A DNA stretch of 64,000 nt from an uncultured Bacteroidales bacterium (GTDB lineage: Bacteria; Bacteroidota; Bacteroidia; Bacteroidales; UBA932), in NCBI GenBank assembly GCA_900316955.1, contig ONEX01000007.1, positions 1-64,000 of the forward strand. Direction: 5' to 3'. Made by a program: the position numbers and the translations under genes. Below are positions 8,635 to 18,083 of the stretch, piece after piece. The notes beneath the pieces were generated by a model, which saw only the letters and a program-made list of their open reading frames with translations, ran no database searches and was not told where the DNA came from. The first letter of the stretch is position 1, and each line of letters starts with the position of its first letter.

Positions 8635-8777
8635 AGAACCTTTACGAAAAACCGACCAGCGAAAGCTTGACGCTTTTGATGGAAGAAACTATTCTCCAAT
8701 CCAGAAAAGGTGGAGAGCCTATCAAGGACAATCCCATGCCGCCCATTAAAACTCCCGAATATGAGTACGATTATTAG
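8631..8777 (+). CDS. Small peptide 1 (48 residues) preceding an M64 peptidase
   Basis: A 48-codon gene overlaps the sufD stop by ATGA and the next gene by 17 nt. It has no signal peptide or membrane segment. It shares a pattern with the second small peptide at 10820: Tyr-x2-Pro-x8-Met-Glu-acidic-Ser/Thr-aromatic or Ile-Leu, then a Pro-rich tail ending in acidic and aromatic residues (here PEYEYDY). Both copies lie directly before an M64-type lipoprotein, which supports a real gene. The function is unknown; a peptidase substrate, a secreted signal or a regulator are possibilities. No promoter of its own was seen, so it may be transcribed from suf. Confidence 0.65.
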   Translation: MKNLYEKPTSESLTLLMEETILQSRKGGEPIKDNPMPPIKTPEYEYDY

Positions 8778-10806
8778 GACCAGTAAATTCTGGAGATGGC
8801 TGGGGGCGCTGCTGCTGCTCTCCGCTTGTTCAGAGGATGTCGTTAATATTCCTCAACCCGTTTATGAGGTGAAGGTTTTCATGGAAGGCGATGACCCCGA
8901 GACGAGGTCGCGCTTGAAACTGTACGACGGCTACAGCGATGTCGTATGGACGAGAGGCGACGCCTTTACGATGGTCGGATATTCGGGCAGCGGTTTCTAC
9001 ACGGCCTATTTCACCACGCAGAATGACGGGACGACGTCGGCCACTTTCACGACCAAAAACAGTCTGGAAGGCTTCTCTCCGACCTACAGCCTGTATCCGA
9101 AATCGAAGATTCGGTACGTGTACAGTGGCGGCGAAGTCGTGTTGAGCGCGCCGGTCTATCCGGAGCAGAAGGCGGTCGCCGGCGGTATCGAAGAGGGTGT
9201 CAACATTGCCGCGGCCTATTCCAACTATTGGCTGGACAACATCTATTTCATGAACGTCCTGACCTATGTCCGGTTCCGCATGACGGGCAACGCGGTGAAC
9301 ACGCTCGCCTCCGTCACCTTCGATGCGGGCAAGACCATCGCCGGCGATATGACCATCCGCTGGCGGGACGGCGAGCCGGTGGCCAGTTTCGACCGGAGCT
9401 GGAATCCGGTCATGGCGGAGCGGTCCACGTCGGTCACCCTGAACGGCCCCTTCCAGCAGGACAAGGACTATTTCATCGCCCTGGCGCCTACGCAGATAGA
9501 CGGCTTTTACCTGACCTTCAAGGACAAGGAAGGCCGGACGCTCGTCAAGCATTCCGACGTGTCCGTGGACATGAAACGTTCCAACTCCTATAATTTCGGC
9601 ACCATCAACATCGGCGACAAGTTCGAAGAGCCGACAGACCGGGAAGTGATCCAGTACATGAAGCAGACCAAGGGCAGCAAGCCGAACGTGCTCGCCGTCA
9701 TCTCGGAAGGCTACCAGCGGGACGAGATGGACCAGTTCATCAGCGAGGCCGAGAGCGGCATCGACTTCCTGTTCAACACCGAGCCGTTCAAGACCTACAA
9801 GGATTACTTCACCGTGTACTTCCTGACGGTTCCTTCCGAGGAATCCGGCGCTTCCGTCACGGACGGCAACGGCACGGTGACCGACGGCAAGAAGACCTTC
9901 TTCAACGCCCGCTGGGGCGAAGGGACCTTCGGCGACATGAAGGCCGACGACGACGTTGTCAATGAATTCGTGGCCGCGCAGTGCCCCGAGATCGCCAACG
10001 GCACCCTCACCCTGGACGACGTTCCCATCTTGATGATCATCAACGATCCCCGGTACGCCGGCATCACCCGTTTCACCACCAACGACGGCCGGGCCTACTC
10101 CATGATTCCGGTTTCCCGGGATGATGAAGGCAATATCCGGAAACTCATGTGGAGCTTCCCGCAGGTCATGCCCAAGCAGGAAACGCCCATCCCGAGTTCG
10201 ACTGTCATGTACAACTACTACCGGACGACGTCGGACGCCGTCTGGAAAGAAATCGGCGGCCAGAGCTATGGCGACTGGCGGTACACCCTCCTGCACGAGT
10301 TCGGCGGCCACGCTTTCGCGCGCTTCACGGATGAATTCTGGTCCGGCATCAGCTATGCCTCCAATCCCATCGCTTCCCATTCCTGGGCCGTTCCCTATGC
10401 CTTGAACGTGGCTACGGATTATAATGCCGTCCAGTGGCAGGAGCCCCTGCTGGACCACAAGGAGACCCTCGTGAAGAGAGATCCCCACTATGAACGGATG
10501 GGTATCTTCCAGGGCGGTGACCGGTACATGTTCAACCGCTGGCGCTCGGAACGGGTCAGCTGCATGGTCGACTACCGGGCCTATTTCTCGGCCTGGCAGC
10601 GCCTCCTGATCGTGCAGCGCATCATGGACAAGGTGGGTGGCTACTTCTCCCTGGATGAATTCCTGGCGGCGGACAAGACGAACGACCCGATGCGGGACGA
10701 GGCCTCGAGCGGCTCCCCGGGCATCGATATGTCCAACGTCATGGTAATCGATTTGTATGAAAAGGGTTATCCTTCCCCCGTCTTTGGCGTAATGGAAGAA
10801 AAATAG
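8761..10806 (+). CDS. Fimbrillin-like/M64-type metallopeptidase lipoprotein 1
   Basis: The start at 8761 gives an SPII signal (LLLLSACSE, Cys23); an earlier in-frame ATG at 8710 would spoil it. Residues 25-290 resemble the fimbrillin/Mfa-like fold (TRSRLKLYDGYSDVVWTRGD). From about 300 the chain looks like an M64 (IgA peptidase) domain, with HEFGGH at 512-517 followed by FARFTDEF. The spacing is H-E-x3-H, one residue longer than HExxH, and the second copy at 10955 has the same motif. It is expected as a surface or periplasmic zinc peptidase of 681 residues. It overlaps small peptide 1. The target is not known. Confidence 0.8.
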   Translation: MSTIIRTSKFWRWLGALLLLSACSEDVVNIPQPVYEVKVFMEGDDPETRSRLKLYDGYSDVVWTRGDAFTMVGYSGSGFYTAYFTTQNDGTTSATFTTKNSLEGFSPTYSLYPKSKIRYVYSGGEVVLSAPVYPEQKAVAGGIEEGVNIAAAYSNYWLDNIYFMNVLTYVRFRMTGNAVNTLASVTFDAGKTIAGDMTIRWRDGEPVASFDRSWNPVMAERSTSVTLNGPFQQDKDYFIALAPTQIDGFYLTFKDKEGRTLVKHSDVSVDMKRSNSYNFGTINIGDKFEEPTDREVIQYMKQTKGSKPNVLAVISEGYQRDEMDQFISEAESGIDFLFNTEPFKTYKDYFTVYFLTVPSEESGASVTDGNGTVTDGKKTFFNARWGEGTFGDMKADDDVVNEFVAAQCPEIANGTLTLDDVPILMIINDPRYAGITRFTTNDGRAYSMIPVSRDDEGNIRKLMWSFPQVMPKQETPIPSSTVMYNYYRTTSDAVWKEIGGQSYGDWRYTLLHEFGGHAFARFTDEFWSGISYASNPIASHSWAVPYALNVATDYNAVQWQEPLLDHKETLVKRDPHYERMGIFQGGDRYMFNRWRSERVSCMVDYRAYFSAWQRLLIVQRIMDKVGGYFSLDEFLAADKTNDPMRDEASSGSPGIDMSNVMVIDLYEKGYPSPVFGVMEEK

Positions 10807-10814
10807 TATATTTG
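10783..10814 (+). promoter_or_regulatory. Promoter of small peptide 2
   Basis: TTTG at 10783-10786 and TATATTTG at 10807-10814 are 20 nt apart, matching the Bacteroidetes consensus. The ATG follows 5 nt later, so the mRNA is probably leaderless. The promoter lies inside the end of the upstream peptidase gene. Confidence 0.75.
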
Positions 10815-10819
10815 CCGTT

Positions 10820-10948
10820 ATGAATAACGAGCAGAAACCTTATGTAATACCTTCCATCCGGATTGTCCCCGTCCGGATGGAAGATTCTTTTCTGACGGCC
10901 AGTACGGAGCCGATACCGGTAGAGCCCTTCGATCCCGAATTCGAGTAG
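10820..10948 (+). CDS. Small peptide 2 (42 residues) preceding an M64 peptidase
   Basis: A 42-codon gene with a consensus promoter 5 nt upstream and the next gene 6 nt downstream. It aligns with small peptide 1: YVIPSIRIVPVRMEDSFL carries Tyr-x2-Pro and the Met-Glu-Asp-Ser-Phe-Leu block at the same spacing, and the tail PFDPEFE is acidic and aromatic. It resembles the short KP-rich peptides often found beside surface proteins in Bacteroidetes, whose role is not established. No secretion signal is visible. Confidence 0.75.
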   Translation: MNNEQKPYVIPSIRIVPVRMEDSFLTASTEPIPVEPFDPEFE

Positions 10949-10954
10949 CGGACC

Positions 10955-12982
10955 ATGGCCAGCGCATCCCGACTTCTTTTGATAGCCGGCCTTTTGCTGG
11001 CGGCGTCCTGTTCCCGGGTGGAGCAGGACATCATCCCTGCGCCCACGCCGCCTGTCTATACCATCCGGGCCGGGTTCGCCGGGGAAGAAGCCGGGACCCG
11101 TTCCCGGCTGGACTTCGACGAAACATACGCCAAGGTCCTCTGGACCGGCGGAGACGCCTTCAAGATGTATAAGATGTCGACCGGCGGTTATTCCCAGACG
11201 ACCTATACGACGGAGGATGACGGGACGGAAGTGGCTACTTTCACGTCCACGAAGAGACTGGGTGAGGATGATTCCTACACCAGCATCTATCCGGCCCAGC
11301 AGTATGGGGTGTATAAGAAGAATGACGACGTCCTCCTCCGGATACCCGTCCCTCCCGTCCAGACCGCCGTTCCCGGCGGGATTGCGGAGGGCTTGAATTT
11401 GGCCGCCGCCTGGTCATCCACGCAGGATGCGGACCTGCAATTCAAGAATCTGCTGTCCTTCGTCCGTTTTCGCCTGGAAGGGGATGCGGTCTCCTCCCTG
11501 AAGTCCATCATTTTCGATGCCGGAACGACGGTCGCCGGTGACGCCGCCCTCTATTTCCAGGAAGGCGAGTTGAAATTCGGTTATACGTCGAATTTCGGTA
11601 CATCCGTCACGTACGAGCGGTCCAATACCGTGACCTTGTCCGGAACCTTCGTGGAGGGACAGGACTATTGCATCGCGATGGTCCCGGCCAGTCTGACCGG
11701 CGGCTTCACCCTGACTTTCAACGACGGGGAAGGCCGTATCATCCAGAAGCATTCCTCGAAGGCGCTGACGCTCAAGCGCTCTCGGATCGTGGATTTCGGA
11801 ACGATCGACCTGGGGGATGCCTGGAGTTCCGATGACCAGGTCATCCGGTATTTCACGCAGACGAAGGGCCGGAAGAAGAACGTCGTCGCGGTCCTGGCCG
11901 ATGGCTTCCGGGCGGAAGAACTGGACCTGTTCGAATCCCTGGCGAAGGACGCCGTCGACTACATGTTCTCCGTGGAGCCGTACAAGACGTATCAGGAGTA
12001 TTTCACCGTCTATCTCTGCCGGGTGGCTTCCAATGAGTCCGGCGCCGGTATCACCGACGAGAGCGGAAAAATCCTGACGCCGGTGGACAATTATTTCGGT
12101 TCCCGCTGGCCGGAAAAATCTTACAGCAACATGACTGCGAACGAAGAAACCGTCAAGTCTTACCTGAGTTCGCACATCCCGGAGATCGTATCCGGCGAAC
12201 TGGCCCAGAAGGATGTCCCGGCGGTGCTGCTCATCAATGACAACCGGTACGGCGGCGTCTGCCACGTCAAGGGTACCGGCTGGAGTTACGCCCAGGTTCC
12301 CTATCAGTATGCCGGCCGGTCGATCCGCTGGTCCTTCCCGTCGGTCCAGGCCGTCAACGTGCAGGATGATTCCCAAGGATCGCGTTCGACGACCGATGAG
12401 GAGAAGGACGAGATGGGACGGATGGTCGGAGACTGGCGGAATACCTTCCTCCACGAATTCGGCGGCCACGGGTATGGCCGGCTGGCGGACGAATATTGGA
12501 GCTCGAAGACCGTGTACACGGCGCCAGGCCCTATCGCCGGGCACACCTACACGGTCAAGTATGCCTTGAATGTCTCCGGTTACTATGGCAGCGTGCCCTG
12601 GAAGGCGGACCTGCTGGACCACCTGGACGAATGGACCGCCCGGAATCCGGATTATGGACGGATCGGCATCTGGCATGGCGGGCACACCTCTCTCTATTAC
12701 CGCTGGCGGTCGGAGAAGACCAGCTGCATGATCGACAACCGGCCCTATTACTCCGCCTGGCAGCGGATCCTCATCGTCCGCAAGATCATGGAGAAGACGG
12801 GCGAGACCTTCGACATGGACGAGTTCATCGCCAAGGACGTCACGCTGGATCCGATCCGGCCCGTGGTGCCCGCGACCGCAAGTCCCGAAGAGCGTAGTCA
12901 GATACTCATGCGGGCCCGCAGCCAGGCGCTGCTCGTTCCGGAAATGCCCATGCTGCCGCCTCCTGTCCTGGAGGATGAGTAG
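10955..12982 (+). CDS. Fimbrillin-like/M64-type metallopeptidase lipoprotein 2
   Basis: Paralogue of the lipoprotein at 8761, 675 residues. SPII signal LLLAASCS near Cys19, a fimbrillin-like region (TRSRLDFDETYAKVLWTGGD) and the M64-type domain from about 295. The zinc motif HEFGGH is at 500-505, followed by GYGRLADEYW, a better match to the usual M64 ADEY than in copy 1. Other shared blocks are EPYKTYQEYFTVYL and YRWRSEKTSCMIDNRPYYSAWQR. The copies are clearly diverged, so the duplication is not recent. It lies 6 nt behind small peptide 2 and is probably co-transcribed with it. Confidence 0.82.
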   Translation: MASASRLLLIAGLLLAASCSRVEQDIIPAPTPPVYTIRAGFAGEEAGTRSRLDFDETYAKVLWTGGDAFKMYKMSTGGYSQTTYTTEDDGTEVATFTSTKRLGEDDSYTSIYPAQQYGVYKKNDDVLLRIPVPPVQTAVPGGIAEGLNLAAAWSSTQDADLQFKNLLSFVRFRLEGDAVSSLKSIIFDAGTTVAGDAALYFQEGELKFGYTSNFGTSVTYERSNTVTLSGTFVEGQDYCIAMVPASLTGGFTLTFNDGEGRIIQKHSSKALTLKRSRIVDFGTIDLGDAWSSDDQVIRYFTQTKGRKKNVVAVLADGFRAEELDLFESLAKDAVDYMFSVEPYKTYQEYFTVYLCRVASNESGAGITDESGKILTPVDNYFGSRWPEKSYSNMTANEETVKSYLSSHIPEIVSGELAQKDVPAVLLINDNRYGGVCHVKGTGWSYAQVPYQYAGRSIRWSFPSVQAVNVQDDSQGSRSTTDEEKDEMGRMVGDWRNTFLHEFGGHGYGRLADEYWSSKTVYTAPGPIAGHTYTVKYALNVSGYYGSVPWKADLLDHLDEWTARNPDYGRIGIWHGGHTSLYYRWRSEKTSCMIDNRPYYSAWQRILIVRKIMEKTGETFDMDEFIAKDVTLDPIRPVVPATASPEERSQILMRARSQALLVPEMPMLPPPVLEDE

Positions 12983-13000
12983 GAATCCGAAGATTGTTCG

Positions 13001-13008
13001 TATCTTTG
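13001..13008 (+). promoter_or_regulatory. -7 box TATCTTTG for the DUF6377-like regulator
   Basis: TATCTTTG ends 4 nt before the ATG at 13013, the shortest spacing in the window, so the transcript is very likely leaderless. No clear -33 TTTG was seen. Confidence 0.6.
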
Positions 13009-13012
13009 CGGC

Positions 13013-14647
13013 ATGCAATCGCTCTGTCGCATAGGAGTTTGGCTGGCTGTCGCCCTCGGGGTGGCGGCCTGCCGGCCTGCGCCGCGCCCGGACCGGGAGA
13101 CGCAGCAGCTCCTGCTCGAGCTGGACGGCTACATCAGCGCCAGCAACATGTACGTGGCCCGGAAACTGGACCAGATGGACGCCCTGGGCATGCTGGCCCG
13201 CTCCACGCGGGACCCGCTCCGGCGCTATGAGCTGGAGATGAACATCGCCCGGGAGTTCTTCGCCTTCAGCTTCGATTCCACCCAGTTCTATCTGAAGCAT
13301 TGCCAGGAACTGGCCCGGGACGTGCTGGACGACCAGGACCTGTACAACGAGGCTTCCGTCCTGCTGGGGCATCTGTATGCCAAGGCCGGCAGCTACCTGG
13401 AAGCCTCCCAGCTCCTGTACGGCGGTCTGGACACGGCCACCTTCTCTCAGCCTTTGATGGCTGACTATATGTGGGCCCTGTACGATTACAGCAAGGACCT
13501 GGCGGGCAACTCCGGCATGGTGGAAAAGCTGTCCATCCCGCCGGACTCTTCGTTCCGTCCCCGTCTGTACCAGCTCCTCCCCAAGGATTCCGACCGGTGG
13601 CGTTCCGTGCTGCGGGACGAGTTCATGGCGCAGGGCCGGCTTGCCTCCGCCGACAGCGTGAACCGGCTTCTGCTCTCGACGGTGAAGCCGGAGGACCGGA
13701 ATTTCGCCATCTTTGCCTATTTCGAGTCTGAAATCGAGAATCTGAAAGGGAACCAGACCGAGCGGATCGCCTGGCTCATCCGCTCCGCGGAATGCGACAT
13801 CGTGAACGCGGTGAAGGACTACGCCTCCCTGACGATGGTGGCGCAGAACATCCTTCCCCTGGACGTGGACCGGTCGTTCCGCTATCTCCGCATGGCGCAG
13901 GAGGACGCGGTGCTGTACAACGCCAAGCTGCGTCCCTGGCAGATCTCCCGCTTCCTGATGGAGGTGGAGAAGGCCTATGCCGTCCGGCAGGACCGGCAGA
14001 ACAAGGCTTCCGTGGTCTCTTCCATCCTGCTGGCCATCCTGGTGCTGGTGCTGTCCCTGATCACCTATTTCCTGGTCGTCCGCTCCCGGAAACTGTCCCG
14101 CATGCAGAAGGCCCTCGCGGACAGCAACGCTCGGCTGGCCGCGGCCAATGAGGAACTCAGCGTGCTGAACCGGCAGATCTCCAAGGCCGACAAGGTGAAG
14201 GACGCCTATATCATGGACTTCCTGCAGGGCCTGTCGGAGCAGGTGGCCCAGATCCGCTCCCAGGACAACCGGTTCCGGAACCTGCTGAAGCAGGGCAAGT
14301 CGGACCAGCTGTTCCGCGAACTGGCCATTTCCGAACGCTCGGAGAAGGCGCTGGAGGATTTCTACCGCAAGTTCGACGAGACTTTCCTCGCCCTGTATCC
14401 GGACTTTGTGGAGCAGTTCAACGCCCTGCTGCAGGAGGACGCGCGCATCGTCCCGCCCCCGGGAAGGCTCACGACGGAGCTCCGGATCTTCGCCCTGATT
14501 CGCCTCGGCGTGGACGATTCCAAGAAGATCGCGACGATGCTGGACTACTCCGTCAGCACCATATATAACTATAAGGTCTCGGTCAAGAATGCGGCCCTCG
14601 GGGACCGTGACAAGTTCGAGGAACAGGTGAAAATGATTGGAAAGTAG
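13013..14647 (+). CDS. DUF6377-like membrane-anchored transcription regulator
   Basis: This 544-residue protein has an N-terminal SPII-like signal (VALGVAACRP), a helical TPR-like region to about 330, one membrane helix (SSILLAILVLVLSLITYFLV), a coiled coil (SRMQKALADSNARLAAANEE), and a C-terminal helix-turn-helix (RLGVDDSKKIATMLDYSVST). This is the layout of the Bacteroidetes DUF6377 family: periplasmic sensor outside, DNA-binding tail inside. If the N-terminus is a true lipoprotein signal, topology becomes harder to explain, so it may instead be an uncleaved or SPI signal. It lies just upstream of the PUL on the same strand and is the best candidate for its regulator. Confidence 0.75.
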   Translation: MQSLCRIGVWLAVALGVAACRPAPRPDRETQQLLLELDGYISASNMYVARKLDQMDALGMLARSTRDPLRRYELEMNIAREFFAFSFDSTQFYLKHCQELARDVLDDQDLYNEASVLLGHLYAKAGSYLEASQLLYGGLDTATFSQPLMADYMWALYDYSKDLAGNSGMVEKLSIPPDSSFRPRLYQLLPKDSDRWRSVLRDEFMAQGRLASADSVNRLLLSTVKPEDRNFAIFAYFESEIENLKGNQTERIAWLIRSAECDIVNAVKDYASLTMVAQNILPLDVDRSFRYLRMAQEDAVLYNAKLRPWQISRFLMEVEKAYAVRQDRQNKASVVSSILLAILVLVLSLITYFLVVRSRKLSRMQKALADSNARLAAANEELSVLNRQISKADKVKDAYIMDFLQGLSEQVAQIRSQDNRFRNLLKQGKSDQLFRELAISERSEKALEDFYRKFDETFLALYPDFVEQFNALLQEDARIVPPPGRLTTELRIFALIRLGVDDSKKIATMLDYSVSTIYNYKVSVKNAALGDRDKFEEQVKMIGK

Positions 14648-14778
14648 CGGAAAAACGTTTCTCATTCCACTACTTTTTTAGCCTATTAAAAACTTTTAAT
14701 TAGCTGTCTTACAATAAGATGGCTACTACTTTGCAGTACTTTTATTTTCTTATGCGCACGGGGTGTGCCTGCCTGGTG

Positions 14779-14786
14779 TAATTTTG
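14779..14786 (+). promoter_or_regulatory. -7 box TAATTTTG of the PUL; 14648-14852 intergenic
   Basis: TAATTTTG matches TAnnTTTG and would give a leader of about 60 nt before susC. The 205-nt gap also holds an AT-rich block (14680-14755) that could carry an operator for the regulator upstream. No clear hairpin terminator was seen after the regulator gene. Confidence 0.5.
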
Positions 14787-14852
14787 TGGTGAACCCAGCG
14801 AAAGAACACGATTCATTTAACAATAACCAACGCAAAACCAAACCAATCGCGT

Positions 14853-17800
14853 ATGAAAAAATTTGCTTCCCTGATCCTTGCATTAGGATTGAGCCTGGCA
14901 GCACTCGCGCAGAATGTCACCGTCAGCGGTGTCGTTCTCGACGATGCGCGCCAGCCGGTTGTCGGCGCCTTTGTCGTCGAGCAGGGAACCAGCAACGGTA
15001 CCGTGACCGGCGCGGACGGAGCTTTCTCCTTCCGCGTGGCCTCCGGCGCCGTCCTGGAAATCTCCTGCATCGGCTATGTGACCCAGACCGTTCCGGCCTC
15101 CCCGGACCGCATCCTGGAAATCCTCCTGAAGGAGGATGCCGAGATGCTGGAAGAGACGGTCGTCATCGGCTACGGCGTCCAGAAAAAGTCCGTGGTGACG
15201 GCCTCCATCTCCTCGGTGACCGCCGATGACCTGAAGGTCCAGTCCCAGAACCGGGTGGACAACATGCTCCAGGGCATGACCTCCGGTGTCCAGGTCACCC
15301 AGAACTCCGGCGCCCCGGGCGCCAGCTCCACGGTCATCGTCCGCGGTGTCGGCTCCATCAACCACGCGTCCCCGCTCTACATCGTGGACGGGATGCCGGC
15401 CGGCAGCATCGACTACATCAACCCGAACGACATCGAGCGCATCGACGTCCTCAAGGACGCCGCTTCCGCCGCCGTCTATGGCGCCCGCGCGGCCGACGGC
15501 GTGGTCCTCGTGACCACCAAGTCCGGCTCCGAAGGCAAGACCGTCGTCAACTACAACTTCTCCTATGGTATGCAGAATCCCTGGCGCAAGCCCTCCGTGC
15601 TGAACGCCACCGAATATGCCATCATGATGAACGAAGGCCAGCTCAACGCCGGCAACGCCCCCATCTACGACGATCCCTATTCCCTCGGGAAGGGCACCGA
15701 CTGGGTGGAAGCCATCTTCGACAAGAACGCCCCCGTCGTCAAGCACGACCTGAACGTTTCCGGCGGCAACAGCCGGGTCAATTACAGCGTGTCCGGCGGC
15801 TACCTTTCCACGAAGGGTACCATCGGTGGCCGCTTCGACCAGTCCTATTATGACAGGATGACCCTGCGCGAGAACATCGGCATCACCCTGTTCGACCACT
15901 CCGCCTCCCGCAACTGGCTGAACAAGCTGACCGTCAGCAACCAGGTTTCCTTCGCGCACATCAAGTCCGCCGGCATCTCGGCCAACTCCGAGTACGGCTC
16001 CCCGCTGGGCTCCGCCCTGGGCATGTCCCCGCTGGATCCCATCTATGCCGACGAAGCCGAAGAGGCCCGCTACCGCTCCCTCTACCCGGCCGGCTATCCG
16101 TACATCATCCGCAACGACAAGGGCGTGGCCTACTTCATCGCCGACGGCGGCACCTACAACGAGCAGGCGAACCCGATCGCCATGCTGGACCGCCCGCACG
16201 GCTACAGCAGCACCGACAAGATCGTCGGCGGCCTGACCACCGAGCTCCAGCTCATCGACGGCCTGAAGTTCCGCAACGCCGTCACCCTGGACCTCTCCTA
16301 TGTCTATGGCCACAGCTACACCAAGCAGTACTTCCTGACCTCCAAGAGCTACAGCCTGGATACCGTCACGGACACCAAGGTGTATGACAAGGACGGCAAG
16401 GAATCCACCGTTTCCAAGATCAACTACGGTTCCTCCGCTTCCCAGAGCATGAACCGCTACTACAGCTACCAGGTGGAAAACACCCTGACGTACGACAAGG
16501 TGTTCGGCAAGCACGCCTTGAACGTGGTGCTCGGCCAGTCCGCCTACATGTCCTCCTCCTCCTATCTGGGCGCTTCAGCCCTGGGTCTCGTCTATCCCGA
16601 CGATCCCTGGAAGATCAGCGTGGACAACACCCTCGGCCAGCAGAAGGACGGCGACCGCAACGGCTGGGGCCGCTGGAATTCCATTCCTTACAGCATCCTG
16701 TCCTACTTCGGCCGCGTCTCCTACAACTTCGACGAGCGCTTCATGGCGCAGGCCACCGTCCGCCGGGACGCCTCCTCGCACTTCGGCCCCAGCAACAAGT
16801 GGGGTACCTTCCCGTCCGCTTCCATCGGCTGGAACATCAAGAACGAGGAGTTTCTGCGGTACAACCCCGTCATCTCCATGGCCAAGCTCCGCGCTTCCTG
16901 GGGTATCAACGGTAAGGACAACCTGGGCGACTTCCTGTATGCCGTGTACTCCCAGTCCGGCAACAACTACGTGTTCGGTTCCGGCGCCAACGGCACCGAG
17001 AGCATCAACATCGGCGTGAAGGCCTCCGGCCTCGCGAACCCGAACGCCAAGTGGGAGCAGTCCATCCAGACCGACTTCGGCGTGGACCTGGGCCTGCTGG
17101 GCAACCGGATCACCGCCACCCTCGACTACTACATCAAGGACGCCTCCGGCATGCTGATGGAGATGCAGGTTCCGACCTACGCGGGCGACTCCGCCCCGAC
17201 CGGCAACGTGGGCACGATGCGCAACCACGGTTTCGAGATGGATCTCGGCTTCCGCGGCGCCATCGGCACCTTCAACTACGGCATCAAGGCCAACGCTTCC
17301 TACAACGTCAACAAGCTCACCAAGCTGGCCGACGACTCCTCCTACATCACCACCTCCAGCCACAAGATCGGCACGCTGACCCGCGGCGAAGTGGGTGAAG
17401 TGTTCCCGTACTTCTGGGGCTGGAAGACCGACGGCGTGTTTCAGAACTGGGACGAGATCAACAGCTACGTGAACGCCGAGGGCAACAAGATCCAGCCCAA
17501 CGCGCAGCCCGGCGACTTCCGCTGGAAGGACATCAACAATGACGGCGTCATCAACGACGACGACCGCACGAAGCTCGGCAAGGGCATTCCGGACTGGACC
17601 TTCGGTCTCACGCTCACGATGGACTGGATGGGCTTCGACTTCAGCATGCTCCTCCAGGGCCAGCTCGGCGCCCAGACGCTCAACGTCACCCGCCGTACCG
17701 ACCTGTACTACATCAACCTTCCGAAGACCATCCTCAACCGCTGGACCGGCGAAGGCTCCACCAACAAGTATCCGCGTTTCGCCTTCGATTCGGCCAACGA

Positions 17801-18071
17801 GAACTACCGGGTCTCCGACTACTGGATGGAGGACGCCTCCTTCCTGCGCGCCCGCAACATCCAGCTGGGTTACACCCTGCCGCAGAACCTCACCAAGCTC
17901 GCCTTCATCTCCCGCCTGAGAGTGTATGGGCAGGTGGAGAACGCGTTCACCCTCACCAAGTACTCCGGCTGCGATCCGGAAGTGTCCGGCGGTTTCCGCG
18001 AAGTGGGCGTCGACCGCGGCGTCTATCCCCAGAACAGGACCGTCACCTTCGGTGTCAATGTAACCTTCTAA
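14853..18071 (+). CDS. SusC/RagA-family TonB-linked outer-membrane transporter
   Basis: Outer-membrane barrel that imports oligosaccharides together with SusD. At 1072 residues it has the family's normal length. It has an SPI signal (LGLSLAALAQ), a carboxypeptidase-regulatory-like domain (VTVSGVVLDDARQPVVGAFV), the TonB-box region (LEETVVIGYGVQKKSVVT), a plug domain (GVGSINHASPLYIVDGMPAG, KDAASAAVYGARAADGVVLV) and a barrel ending in aromatic VTFGVNVTF. It is first in the PUL, with susD 12 nt downstream. Confidence 0.95.
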   Translation: MKKFASLILALGLSLAALAQNVTVSGVVLDDARQPVVGAFVVEQGTSNGTVTGADGAFSFRVASGAVLEISCIGYVTQTVPASPDRILEILLKEDAEMLEETVVIGYGVQKKSVVTASISSVTADDLKVQSQNRVDNMLQGMTSGVQVTQNSGAPGASSTVIVRGVGSINHASPLYIVDGMPAGSIDYINPNDIERIDVLKDAASAAVYGARAADGVVLVTTKSGSEGKTVVNYNFSYGMQNPWRKPSVLNATEYAIMMNEGQLNAGNAPIYDDPYSLGKGTDWVEAIFDKNAPVVKHDLNVSGGNSRVNYSVSGGYLSTKGTIGGRFDQSYYDRMTLRENIGITLFDHSASRNWLNKLTVSNQVSFAHIKSAGISANSEYGSPLGSALGMSPLDPIYADEAEEARYRSLYPAGYPYIIRNDKGVAYFIADGGTYNEQANPIAMLDRPHGYSSTDKIVGGLTTELQLIDGLKFRNAVTLDLSYVYGHSYTKQYFLTSKSYSLDTVTDTKVYDKDGKESTVSKINYGSSASQSMNRYYSYQVENTLTYDKVFGKHALNVVLGQSAYMSSSSYLGASALGLVYPDDPWKISVDNTLGQQKDGDRNGWGRWNSIPYSILSYFGRVSYNFDERFMAQATVRRDASSHFGPSNKWGTFPSASIGWNIKNEEFLRYNPVISMAKLRASWGINGKDNLGDFLYAVYSQSGNNYVFGSGANGTESINIGVKASGLANPNAKWEQSIQTDFGVDLGLLGNRITATLDYYIKDASGMLMEMQVPTYAGDSAPTGNVGTMRNHGFEMDLGFRGAIGTFNYGIKANASYNVNKLTKLADDSSYITTSSHKIGTLTRGEVGEVFPYFWGWKTDGVFQNWDEINSYVNAEGNKIQPNAQPGDFRWKDINNDGVINDDDRTKLGKGIPDWTFGLTLTMDWMGFDFSMLLQGQLGAQTLNVTRRTDLYYINLPKTILNRWTGEGSTNKYPRFAFDSANENYRVSDYWMEDASFLRARNIQLGYTLPQNLTKLAFISRLRVYGQVENAFTLTKYSGCDPEVSGGFREVGVDRGVYPQNRTVTFGVNVTF

Positions 18072-18083
18072 CAGACTACGGAA

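Noticed and set aside
8710-8760. Start of the first M64-type gene at ATG 8710
   Set aside because: It would add 17 residues before the lipoprotein signal and overlap most of the small peptide gene. ATG 8761 gives a standard SPII signal.
14648-14852. Hybrid two-component or SusR-type regulator for the PUL
   Set aside because: No such gene is in the window; the DUF6377-like gene is the only nearby regulator candidate.
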